From Rhodopirellula baltica SH 1 (GTDB lineage: Bacteria; Planctomycetota; Planctomycetia; Pirellulales; Pirellulaceae), in contig NC_005027.1 of NCBI RefSeq assembly GCF_000196115.1, forward strand, positions 3,534,001 to 3,598,000: a DNA stretch of 64,000 bases, in the 5' to 3' direction. This document shows positions 19,563 through 27,318 of the stretch, one piece after another. Made by a program: the position numbers and the translations under genes. Every line of letters starts with the position of its first letter. The first letter of the stretch is position 1. The notes below the pieces were generated by a model. That model was given only the letters and a program-made list of their open reading frames with translations. It did no database searches and was not told the DNA's origin.

Positions 19563-20283
19563 GGGCGATCTGTAGATGCAATGTACGAGTTGGCGGGACG
19601 TCTTGGGGGTGACAGACGTAGTGTAGCCCTGCGTCATGCAAGCGACAATCAGCGGGACCCACATCCGACGGTCAGAGAGGACGATTTTGGACTTTGACGC
19701 TCTCACCCGTCCGGGTTCACCCATTCCTAACATGTTCTCCGAACGAGAAATTTGGTCGCGGAATTACCAACGTGAAACCATCCCGGCTCCCGTCGTGGAG
19801 GTTGTGCATTTTTGAAGTGCCGCTTTTCGGCAGATTTACACACGGCGCACCTCTCCCGAAACAAAGTTTGCGGAGAGGTCGAGCGACGCCGTTCAGGCGT
19901 ACGCGAGGGTGAGGGCCGAACATGGGAAACGGCGCGCACTTCCCTCCCCGGAATTCTCGCTGAACGCTCGCATTCCGACCCTCCCCAACTGCATACAGAA
20001 GGGTGATTTCAACTTTGCGAGCACGGCACTTCAAAACTGCACGACCTTACTTGATTGGCGGGATCGCAGGGGGCGTCTTGGTTCGAACGTTTTTCCGTGT
20101 CACAATTCGTTCATCGCACTGCGCGGTGCCCAAACCATTGACGGCCCCCACTTGGCCAAATCGTTTTCTCGTCCATTGCATAGCGTGACGTGAAAAGTTC
20201 CCCGCGAAGCTTGGCCGAATCGAATCCGTTTGGATCGATTTCCTGCACGCCCGCGAATGAATCATTCAGTCCCGAGGAGTCGG
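19563..20283. repeat. Divergent intergenic region with repeat unit B (copy 2)
   Basis: This 721-bp region separates the divergent gltA and regulator genes. The most complete copy of repeat B spans about 19810-20012. Block 1 (19810-19921) contains CGCTTTTCGGCAGATTT, CACCTCTCCC, GTCGAGCGACGCCGTTCAGG and GCGAGGGTGAGGG. Block 2 (19932-20012) contains TCTCGCTGAACGCTCGCATT. The remainder should hold promoters for both genes but nothing specific is visible. Confidence 0.65.
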
Positions 20284-21036
20284 ATGCGAGCTCATATTTT
20301 GGTGGTCGAAGACGAGCGGCACCTCGGTGTTGGCATCAAATACAACCTCGAGGCCGAAGACTATCGCGTTTCGTTGGTCGAAGACGGCCCCTCGGCGTTG
20401 CAATTGATTGAACATTCTGGCAGTTCGATCGACTTGATCGTGCTGGACCTGATGTTGCCAGGCATGAGCGGATACACCGTTTGCGAACAAATTCGCGAAT
20501 CGGGCAACACGACTCCCGTCCTGATGCTTTCCGCCCGAACGTTGTCCGAAGATCGCGCACGCGGGTTCGACGTTGGTGCGAACCAGTACATGAGCAAGCC
20601 TTTTGATTTGTACGAGCTGATCAGCCGCGTCAAAAACTTGTTGCAAACTTCACCAGCCGGCACCGCACCTCGAGCAGCTCCGCCCGTCCCCGAAACGGTT
20701 GATTCGATCTCGTTCGGACGAGTCGAAGCGGACTTTCGGACGCACCAAGTTTCAGTCGATGGCCAACCCATCAAGATGACGCCAAAGGAACTCCGTTTGC
20801 TGCGTTACTTTGTTGAGAACCCTGAACGAGTGATCAACCGATCCGAATTGCTGACGCAGGTGTGGGAGATGTCCGGGAATTTGCAAACCCGCGCGGTCGA
20901 CCAATTCATCGCTCGACTTCGCAAAGCCATCGAGCCATCGCCTGCCGAACCGGTTCATCTGTTGACCGTTCGTGACGCGGGATACCGGTTCGTTTTGGAA
21001 CCGGAAACGTTGGAACCCGAGACATCGGCCAACTGA
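20284..21036 (+). CDS. OmpR/PhoB-family response regulator
   Basis: 250 residues. The receiver domain (1-115) has the acidic pocket ED at 9-10, phospho-acceptor D55 in IVLDLMLPG, and K105 in MSKPFD. A linker rich in A/P (~120-135) leads to a winged-helix DNA-binding domain (~145-240) with MTPKELRLLRYFVENPERVI and AVDQFIARLRKAIEP ... TVRDAGYRFVL. The ATG at 20284 is preferred because it follows CCCGAGGAGTCG, a good ribosome site, and begins the canonical receiver strand. No histidine kinase gene is adjacent, so its signal is unknown. Superoxide dismutase follows 78 bp downstream on the same strand. Confidence 0.9.
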   Translation: MRAHILVVEDERHLGVGIKYNLEAEDYRVSLVEDGPSALQLIEHSGSSIDLIVLDLMLPGMSGYTVCEQIRESGNTTPVLMLSARTLSEDRARGFDVGANQYMSKPFDLYELISRVKNLLQTSPAGTAPRAAPPVPETVDSISFGRVEADFRTHQVSVDGQPIKMTPKELRLLRYFVENPERVINRSELLTQVWEMSGNLQTRAVDQFIARLRKAIEPSPAEPVHLLTVRDAGYRFVLEPETLEPETSAN

Positions 21037-21114
21037 CCCGCTCGCCCGTCTCTGGACGTCTTGGTACGCTATCGACGAAGACGAAGTCTCTATTTCCGCC
21101 ACCCACAAACCCCT

Positions 21115-21747
21115 ATGAGCACCATGGCTTTCACGCTGCCCGAATTGCCGTATGCCTACGACGCCCTCGAGCCGCACATTGACGCGCGGACGATGGAAAT
21201 CCACCACTCCAAGCACCACAACGCATACGTGACCAAGACCAACGACGCGTTGGCTGGTACCGATCTGGCTTCCAAGTCGATCGAAGAAGTCATCTCCGAC
21301 CTGTCGGCTGTTCCCGATGACAAACGCGGCGCAGTCCGCAACAACGGCGGTGGACACGCCAACCACTCGTTGTTCTGGACGGTCCTCGGTCCTGGCAAAG
21401 GTGGCTCGCCATCGGGCGATTTGGCCGCCGCCATCGACGAAGCTTGCGGTTCGTTCGACGCCTTCAAAGAACAGTTCGCCAACGCCGCCGCAACTCGCTT
21501 CGGTAGCGGTTGGGCGTGGTTGTACGTCTCCGGTGGCAAGCTGCACGTCGGCAGCACCGCCAACCAAGACAGCCCGCTGATGGGTGAAGCTGTCGCCGGC
21601 ATTGGCGGCACGCCAATCCTGGGATTGGACGTTTGGGAACACGCTTACTACCTGAACTACCAAAACCGTCGTCCCGATTACATCTCCGCATTCTGGAATG
21701 TTGTTGACTGGGACGCCGTTGCCACCCGCTTTGCGGCTGCCAAGTAA
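21115..21747 (+). CDS. sodA: Superoxide dismutase, Mn-type of the Fe/Mn family
   Basis: Dismutates superoxide to peroxide and oxygen. 210 residues, cytoplasmic (no signal peptide). Metal ligands are in [23 protein letters not shown] and [18 protein letters not shown]. The GGHANHS and TANQDSPL signatures are those of manganese-type rather than iron-type enzymes; cambialistic activity cannot be excluded. Start at 21115 ([13 protein letters not shown]) or the ATG nine bases later. It is followed by a strong terminator. Confidence 0.93.
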   Translation: MSTMAFTLPELPYAYDALEPHIDARTMEIHHSKHHNAYVTKTNDALAGTDLASKSIEEVISDLSAVPDDKRGAVRNNGGGHANHSLFWTVLGPGKGGSPSGDLAAAIDEACGSFDAFKEQFANAAATRFGSGWAWLYVSGGKLHVGSTANQDSPLMGEAVAGIGGTPILGLDVWEHAYYLNYQNRRPDYISAFWNVVDWDAVATRFAAAK

Positions 21748-21778
21748 CCGCTGAGTCGGCAACTCAATTGACTTACCA

Positions 21779-21812
21779 GACCGCTTGCCCATTCCCGGGT
21801 GAGCGGTTTTTT
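21779..21812 (+). terminator. Rho-independent terminator after the SOD gene
   Basis: ACCGCTTGCCC and CGGGTGAGCGGT pair around a short loop, followed by a run of T (21807-21812), about 32 bases after the SOD stop. Confidence 0.8.
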
Positions 21813-21895
21813 CATGCCCTTGCGAAATGGTCATTCACCGAGATAATTGCGAGCTTTCCCACTAAAAAAACACGACTCCTCAGGAATTGAACGCC

Positions 21896-22918
21896 ATGCC
21901 ACTCGTCCCACTTCGCGTTGTCTTGGATCACGCCGCCGAAAACGATTACGGCGTTGCGGCGTTCAACGTCAACAACATGGAGCAGATCCAGGCGATCATG
22001 GAAGCTGCCGATGAAACCGATTCGCCGGTCATCATCCAAGCTTCGCGTGGCGCTCGTGCTTACACCCAAGACACTTACCTTCGTCACCTGATGGTCGCCG
22101 CGGCGGAACTGTACCCACAGATTCCAATCGTCATGCACCAAGACCACGGCAACAGCCCCGAGACCTGCTTGTCGGCGATCGAAAATGGCTTCACCAGCGT
22201 CATGATGGACGGCTCGCTCGAAGCTGACGGCCAAACCCCAGCCGACTACGACTACAACGTCAAAGTCACCGCTGAAGTCGTCAAAATGGCACACGCTCGC
22301 GGCGTCAGCGTCGAAGGCGAACTGGGTTGCCTCGGATCGCTCGAAGATGGTGGTGGCGAACAAGAAGACGGCCACGGTGCAGTCGGAACGTTGACCCATG
22401 ATCAATTGTTGACCGATCCCGATGAAGCACAACGCTTCGTGGAAGAAACCGGCGTCGACGCATTGGCCGTTGCGATCGGAACCAGCCACGGTGCTTACAA
22501 GTTCACCAGCAAGCCAACCGGCGAAGTCTTGGCCATGGATCGCATCGAAGCCATCCACGCCAAGATCCCAAACACCCACTTGGTCATGCACGGCAGCAGC
22601 AGCGTGCCACAAGAATTGCAAGACATCATCAACCAGTTCGGTGGTGAGATGAAGCAAACCTACGGCGTGCCAGTCGAAGAAATCCAGCGTGGTATCAAGA
22701 GCGGTGTTCGCAAGATCAACGTCGACACTGACTGCCGCATGGCGATCACCGGAGCGATCCGTAAAGTCTTGACCGAAGACAAAGCCGCCTTCGACCCACG
22801 TGCTTACTTGAAACCAGCCCGCGCCGCGATGAAGGACGTCTGCGTCGCTCGCATGACCGCCTTCGGCCAAGCCGGCAACGGTGCCAAGTTGCGTGCCACT
22901 CTCGGCGCCGCAGTCTGA
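21896..22918 (+). CDS. fba: Class II fructose-bisphosphate aldolase (Calvin-type subgroup)
   Basis: Zinc-dependent cleavage or synthesis of fructose-1,6-bisphosphate in glycolysis and gluconeogenesis. 340 residues. Zinc and substrate residues lie in [61 protein letters not shown] and [11 protein letters not shown]. The layout and length match the subgroup that includes CbbA. The ATG at 21896 ([13 protein letters not shown]) is used; a TTG nine bases upstream is less likely. A clear hairpin and a terminator follow the stop. Confidence 0.95.
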   Translation: MPLVPLRVVLDHAAENDYGVAAFNVNNMEQIQAIMEAADETDSPVIIQASRGARAYTQDTYLRHLMVAAAELYPQIPIVMHQDHGNSPETCLSAIENGFTSVMMDGSLEADGQTPADYDYNVKVTAEVVKMAHARGVSVEGELGCLGSLEDGGGEQEDGHGAVGTLTHDQLLTDPDEAQRFVEETGVDALAVAIGTSHGAYKFTSKPTGEVLAMDRIEAIHAKIPNTHLVMHGSSSVPQELQDIINQFGGEMKQTYGVPVEEIQRGIKSGVRKINVDTDCRMAITGAIRKVLTEDKAAFDPRAYLKPARAAMKDVCVARMTAFGQAGNGAKLRATLGAAV

Positions 22919-22965
22919 TCCAATTCGCGTTTCACTCACCTAAACGCGAACGACACACGACTTGA

Positions 22966-23001
22966 AAGCCTGGAACGGAACCCTCCGCTCCAGGCTTTTT
23001 T
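22966..23001 (+). terminator. Rho-independent terminator after fba
   Basis: AAAGCCTGGAACGGA pairs with TCCGCTCCAGGCTTT (one wobble or mismatch), followed by six T. A second perfect 9-bp stem (TTCGCGTTT at 22924-22932 with AAACGCGAA at 22942-22950) lies between the fba stop and the terminator. Confidence 0.85.
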
Positions 23002-23520
23002 CATGCGATCTTGGCCCGACCACAACGCCAGTCGCCAAGCTTGTTCAGAAGCCGAGCGTTTTTACGCTCGCCAGAGTAGAACAATTGTCTCAATTGTTCC
23101 GCCTGACAACTCAACCTCCCGAGCGGCTCCAAGCGTTCACCGATCTCGACATTCGCGCCATGCTGCTCGACAATTCTGAAGCTGCCACGCAAACAGTTGA
23201 GGACAACTGTTCTACTCTCTCGTCAAAGACGAGTGCTGCCCCAAAGCTTGGAATGAGGATCGATGATTCAGTCGGCTTGAGATCTGTCCTGTGGACCGTT
23301 CCGCGTCTTTGCCTGGACGGTGAATTGTTTGGTGATGTGAAACGTATTGGTTTGCGCAAGTTTTCACCTGAGATGCCCTGGCACCCCTCGCCCGCTTCGG
23401 GAACGTGCAGTTTTCTGATATCGCTTTTCGGCAGATTTCCACATGGCGTACCTCTCCCAAAATGATGTTTTGGAAGGGTCGAGCGACGCCGTTCAGGCGT
23501 TCGTGAGGGTGAGTGGGGTG
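23002..23520. repeat. Intergenic repeats: unit C and unit B (copy 3)
   Basis: No convincing gene. At 23192-23219 is AACAGTTGAGGACAACTGTT followed by CTACTCTC; the same block recurs at 33635-33661. An inverse-like version (GTAGAACAATTGTCTCAATT) lies at about 23078-23097, so the 23078-23219 segment has a loose inverted layout. From 23414 to 23520 is repeat unit B, block 1 only, with CGCTTTTCGGCAGATTT and GTCGAGCGACGCCGTTCAGG. Confidence 0.65.
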
Positions 23521-23987
23521 CCCGCAGAACTTATATGAGAGTTGGGATTAGGTTTACCTGCTTCACTTTCTCACAGTGGCTCTGTATTCGTCGCTTGTGC
23601 CCTTCGAGTGTTTTTTCACTTTGCAATAGCGCTGGACAGCAGATAGAAACCTCATCGAAATTTGGAGAATCTCCTGCGTTGCCGTCGACAACATCCAGAA
23701 GGCTCCACTCGACGTGCGACGGGGCTGAATGCTCCTTGCTGGACTTCCGAATCTGGGAAGGGAAAGCGACTTTCCTGGATTGTTCGAGCAAACGCGACGG
23801 ATGCTGGTCGATAAAATCGGAGCATTCTAAAAAGGGCAGGAAGAAACTTCGGCGTAAGCCGCAGAAGCACTTCGAGGCTGACCTCGCATCTGTCGCAACC
23901 ACGACACAACGACCAATTTACCGTTTTCTTCGTGGTGGATCGGCAATTGCAAAAGTTTGAAAAAACGGCTACCAAAATGAGCAGAGA
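23521..23987. other. Gene-poor AT-richer stretch
   Basis: Open frames exist on both strands (for example 23535-23960 plus and 23531-23902 minus) but each is rich in Cys, Ser and Arg and has no recognisable domain, ribosome site or neighbour logic. I see no gene I can support. It marks the downstream edge of the AT-rich minus-strand operon. Confidence 0.5.
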
Positions 23988-24311
23988 TCATTCGAGAGAA
24001 GTTTCTGAAGAGTCGAATTCCATCAAAATCGCTTTCAGCTGTTGCATGTCGGCCTTTAGTTCGGTTTCGACATTTTCTTTGTCATCGACTATGGCGAGCT
24101 GACTTTTAGTCGCAAGAAATCCCAACTTTCGCGAGATTCTTGTCAATGAAACAACGATCGCAGATTCGTCTGCAAGCCCACTTGCAACAGCCCATCGGCT
24201 TATAGCGTTCACGGACAACCCGCAAAGCTCCTCTTTCCAACAGTCTTGAGAGTTAACAACCAACAGAGCCTCACGCATCAATTCGATTCGATGATAGAAA
24301 TCAACTTTCAT
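23988..24311 (-). CDS. Small protein, third gene of the pentapeptide/NTase operon
   Basis: 107 residues, predicted mostly helical (MKVDFYHRIELMREALLVVN ... ETELKADMQQLKAILMEF), with no signal peptide, membrane segment or known motif. Its ATG overlaps the end of the nucleotidyltransferase gene by 11 bp, so translation is probably coupled. It is the last of three tightly packed minus-strand genes. I do not recognise the family. It could be a regulatory partner of the upstream enzyme, but that is inferred from position alone. Confidence 0.6.
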   Translation of the reverse strand: MKVDFYHRIELMREALLVVNSQDCWKEELCGLSVNAISRWAVASGLADESAIVVSLTRISRKLGFLATKSQLAIVDDKENVETELKADMQQLKAILMEFDSSETSLE

Positions 24312-24933
24312 GCTTGGTGATCTCCGTAAGCAAGTTGGTCATCCATTCCAAAATTGATTCATACTCGGAAATTACGATCGAGACTTCTGCGGGGGTGATT
24401 GTGTTGCCAAAGCCGCGCGTGCACAGCATCCTCGCTCGTTCGAGTACGTCGAATGCATTCGTTTCGATAGTAAGCGAATAGACTCCAAGCTGTCGAGGCG
24501 ATCGACGCGAAAACACGCCCGCTGACAGTCGGCCAAGTGAAAAACAGGTAGCGAAGTTACGAATCGCAAGAAACGCATTCGACAACTCGAAAACTGGGCT
24601 TGGTGTTCCGGCTCTGAGTTGCACGAACGAACGTTCAAGCAGATTCAAAAACCGCGTGCAATCATTTACAGCGCAGCAATATTTCGCAGGTCGTCCGAGA
24701 TACGCAAGGGGGTCTGACCCATCTCCCGAATACAACATGGTCGATTCGGCAAACAGGTGCCACGCGAACGGATTACCACAGCACCAGATTTCGCGAATCC
24801 GCTTCAGCGAATAGACCGAAAATCTATTGGGGTCGATTTCCGGCGAGTCTTTTTCGAAAATTGCAAGCAAATCAATATCAGAGGCGGCGTCAATTTCACC
24901 GCGGCAGATAGAACCGAACGCATAAATGTGCAT
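24301..24933 (-). CDS. Nucleotidyltransferase-domain protein (MNT/KNTase-like)
   Basis: 210 residues. The start MHIYAFGSICRG enters directly into the polymerase-beta-type signature GS(x10)DxD, with G7-S8 and D19-I-D21. Such enzymes transfer nucleotides to proteins or small molecules. Residues ~85-205 are helical; the segment ELSNAFLAIRNFATCFSLGR followed by RRSP resembles the helical partner half (HEPN-like) seen in KNTase-type proteins. The N-terminus is short for the fold, since little precedes the first strand. The pentapeptide gene ends one base before this gene starts, and the small third gene overlaps its end. Substrate unknown. It is AT-richer than surrounding chromosomal genes. Confidence 0.75.
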   Translation of the reverse strand: MHIYAFGSICRGEIDAASDIDLLAIFEKDSPEIDPNRFSVYSLKRIREIWCCGNPFAWHLFAESTMLYSGDGSDPLAYLGRPAKYCCAVNDCTRFLNLLERSFVQLRAGTPSPVFELSNAFLAIRNFATCFSLGRLSAGVFSRRSPRQLGVYSLTIETNAFDVLERARMLCTRGFGNTITPAEVSIVISEYESILEWMTNLLTEITKHES

Positions 24934-24934
24934 C

Positions 24935-25774
24935 TTACCGCCTACTAAATTGACGAACGATAAGTGTCATGAATGAACCGAAGACTACCAGCCTTACGAC
25001 ATAGATCATGGTAAGAAGACTCGCCGAATAGCTTGCTGGTTGACAAATGCCAAAGAAAACGGATGGGCTTTGAACGAAGAACGCCCCCAAATAAGTATTC
25101 GGACTACTTAGACTCCCACTTTTGAACAAATGAAGTATGGCGATCGCGACAAGTGCGATCCCCATCGCAACAATCGGACGCGACACTTTCTGCCCATTTC
25201 CAAAAACGATGTCGGTGAACCAAAAGCCGACCCATTGAAAAAACGCATTGGCACGGGCCAACCATTTAAAATTGGTACGGTAGTACGACTCATTCGACTT
25301 CCAGGCTTTCCGCAGGTGTTCCTCGGTAGCTTTGAGTTCCGTAGCAAATGCTTTATCAGCAGCACCTTTATCGCCAATTGACTCGTAGTTTTTGCGGAGG
25401 CTTCGCGCAAAGTGGCGTTTCACATTGACCCAACCAGGACAGTTGTTCTTCAGGATATCGCATGTGATATCAGTCTTATCGAATGTTGCGTACTCGAACT
25501 TGCAGCCGTCAAACGAACTGCCGTGAAAGTTAGTGTTGACGAAACGGCAACCAGTAAACTTACACTTTTTGAAGATACAGTCGCGAAAGTAGCAAGCATC
25601 AAACACCGAAAAACTAAAATCGACATTGCATAGCTTCCTCTGTTTCGCAGAAACGCGTGTGAAAACACTATGCACAAAATCATCACCATCAGTATCTCGA
25701 CTGAATTGGTGATCCGCATAGTGTTTTCGTTCAAACGGTTGTAGCGACTGGTTTTCTGACGCGATCATACGCAT
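24935..25774 (-). CDS. Pentapeptide-repeat protein with C-terminal membrane segments
   Basis: 279 residues. Residues ~45-105 form pentapeptide repeats of the A(D/N)LxX type, here with F at the central position (CNVDFSFSVFDACYFRDCIF, CKFTGCRFVNTNFHGSSFDG), predicted to build a right-handed quadrilateral helix. A charged helical linker (~115-180) precedes at least two membrane segments: ~200-220 (IVAMGIALVAIAILHLF) and ~252-275 (LTMIYVVRLVVFGSFMTLIV). The C-terminal layout resembles two-helix ion-channel modules found on other pentapeptide proteins, but no GYG-type selectivity filter is present. First gene of a three-gene minus-strand operon. Possible roles are membrane sensor or effector; none is shown. 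Confidence 0.75.
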   Translation of the reverse strand: MRMIASENQSLQPFERKHYADHQFSRDTDGDDFVHSVFTRVSAKQRKLCNVDFSFSVFDACYFRDCIFKKCKFTGCRFVNTNFHGSSFDGCKFEYATFDKTDITCDILKNNCPGWVNVKRHFARSLRKNYESIGDKGAADKAFATELKATEEHLRKAWKSNESYYRTNFKWLARANAFFQWVGFWFTDIVFGNGQKVSRPIVAMGIALVAIAILHLFKSGSLSSPNTYLGAFFVQSPSVFFGICQPASYSASLLTMIYVVRLVVFGSFMTLIVRQFSRR

Positions 25775-26330
25775 TCGGGTGTGTTTAGGATGGCTACTAA
25801 AAAGAGGCCCAACATTGGAGGAAAGAGGGCGACAAATATCATGAAATTACATATTTTCCAGTTAAACGGGGCACTTGAGTCCTATTTTACGTTCGCCATC
25901 GCCTCCGCGATTCTAAGTTATTGAAACGGCGGCGCAACCATGGTTGCCGAAGAAGAATAACTTCTCCACGCTGCCGAAACGTCGGTTTGCGTTCGAAATA
26001 CTTGGCCGGGAGCATGGATGCAGCCCAAACGCAGGCCATAGAGGCCTGAATAGATGCCGGACAAGAAGAGGGGAATATGATCGGTTTGCGACGAAGCCCA
26101 AAAGGAGACGGGGGTCAATTGGAGGCGTCTCTGCTTTCAGCGCCTTACTTGCTGTCGAAATGTGGCCCGAAGGTCATGTCGGTCAACGAGTTGATCGTCT
26201 CAGTTGAAGAGGACCGTTGGCAAACGGCTGAGCGAGTTTTTTTGCGCTGGCTAACAGCCACTTGTGCCCCTTCGCTAAACTGAAACTTGGACATTCAAAT
26301 TCCATCTCTCTGATCCACACGGAAACCAGC
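25775..26330. other. Intergenic region, no gene supported
   Basis: 556 bp between divergent genes. The first 150 bp are AT-rich and probably include the promoter of the pentapeptide operon. The 25925-26080 part reads like a decayed or repeat-derived sequence, with short open frames on both strands lacking any domain. Nothing further can be supported. Confidence 0.45.
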
Positions 26331-26693
26331 ATGTCGTACGAAATCACCGAGATTGCCGAGGGAAAAATCATTGAACTGGTTCTCTCTGGCAAATTGACCG
26401 GGGAAGCCTACGAACAATTTGTGCCGGTGGTCGATGCCCAAATCGAACGCTGGGGCAAAGTCCGGATGATGGTCGTGCTCACCGATTTTCATGGCTGGGA
26501 CGCTGCCGCACTCTGGGCCGACACCAAGTTCGCAATGAAACACTTCAGCGATATCGAACGACTCGCACTCGTCGGCGAATCGAAGTGGGAAGCGGGCATG
26601 GCAACCTTCTGCAAGCCGTTCACCAAAGCGTCGGTCAAATACTTTGACCACGCGAAAATCGAAGACGCCCGGGCTTGGATCCAAGAAGCCTGA
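26331..26693 (+). CDS. SpoIIAA/STAS-like protein
   Basis: 120 residues from the ATG at 26331 (MSYEITEIAEGKIIELVLSG). The alternation of strands and helices, with GKLTGEAYEQFVPVVDAQIE, VRMMVVLTDFHGWDAAALWA and FSDIERLALVGESKWEAGMA, matches the SpoIIAA-like family (DUF3478) seen in many bacteria. These adopt a STAS-type fold; the cellular role is not established. It is a single gene with no operon partner. The frame is open back to 26262 but the upstream residues do not fit the family. Confidence 0.75.
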   Translation: MSYEITEIAEGKIIELVLSGKLTGEAYEQFVPVVDAQIERWGKVRMMVVLTDFHGWDAAALWADTKFAMKHFSDIERLALVGESKWEAGMATFCKPFTKASVKYFDHAKIEDARAWIQEA

Positions 26694-27318
26694 GTAGGTT
26701 GGCCACTCTTGGCCGACATCCGCCACTCGGACGGGCAAGATTGCCTTTGTGTACTCCACATCTTTTGGGAGCCGCTTGCGTTGGGAACACAGGCGTTTTG
26801 AAGCCAAGCATCTCTTGTCCAAGAACCATTAGCGTTCGATCAGCGGAGATGAGTTTTCCCTTGGCCGCTCTGGCAGAACACTAATCCACTCTGATCGGAC
26901 ACTAATCTTTGGTGTTTCGAGATGTGGGGTATAAAAAGGCAAGAGTGCCCATTCTACAGGTGCAAAAACGTCGTTGAGGACTCAATCAACAAGCCGAGAA
27001 TTGATTGGGTGCGATCATATGAGCCGACTGGGCTGCTGGATCTTCAAGCTTCCAACATAGGCAGGCCTTGCGCCAGTTTCATCCCGAAGGGATGGCAGAC
27101 GGTAGCCGGTGGTTTGAACGCAGTGAACACCACCGGACACAAGCACCCGGCTATCCTCGACCCTGAAAGGGTCGAAGATTCCACGACCCGTCCAGGGTCG
27201 AGGTGAGTCTTTCGTTTCCCGGGGTACGTTGCTTCGCAGCAACCCTGGGCTACCATCTGACATCCCTACCGGGATGAAGAATGACTTCGCCCCAAGGGGC
27301 AACGCCGTGAACGATTTA
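26694..27318. repeat. Intergenic region with repeat unit A (copy 2)
   Basis: 26694-27059 shows nothing definable. From 27060 to about 27318 is repeat unit A: CATCCCGAAGGGATGGCAGA and GGTAGCC, a central stretch with hairpins (GACCCTGAAAGGGTC; GGGGTACGTTGCTTCGCAGC), then GGCTACCATCTGACATCCCT, CCGGGATGAAGAA and GGGGCAACGCCGTGAACGAT. The last block reappears in inverse orientation at 30259-30283. The transposase frame on the minus strand reads straight through this repeat. Confidence 0.7.

Noticed and set aside
23531..23960. Overlapping open frames on both strands in the AT-richer gap
   Set aside because: Composition rich in Cys, Ser and Arg, no domain and no ribosome site; the two frames contradict each other.
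25944..26207. Plus-strand 87-codon frame
   Set aside because: No domain; lies in repeat-like sequence with competing frames on the other strand.
27061..27290. Possible CRISPR-like array because of repeated short blocks
   Set aside because: Blocks are inverted and unevenly spaced, with no regular repeat/spacer period and no cas genes.
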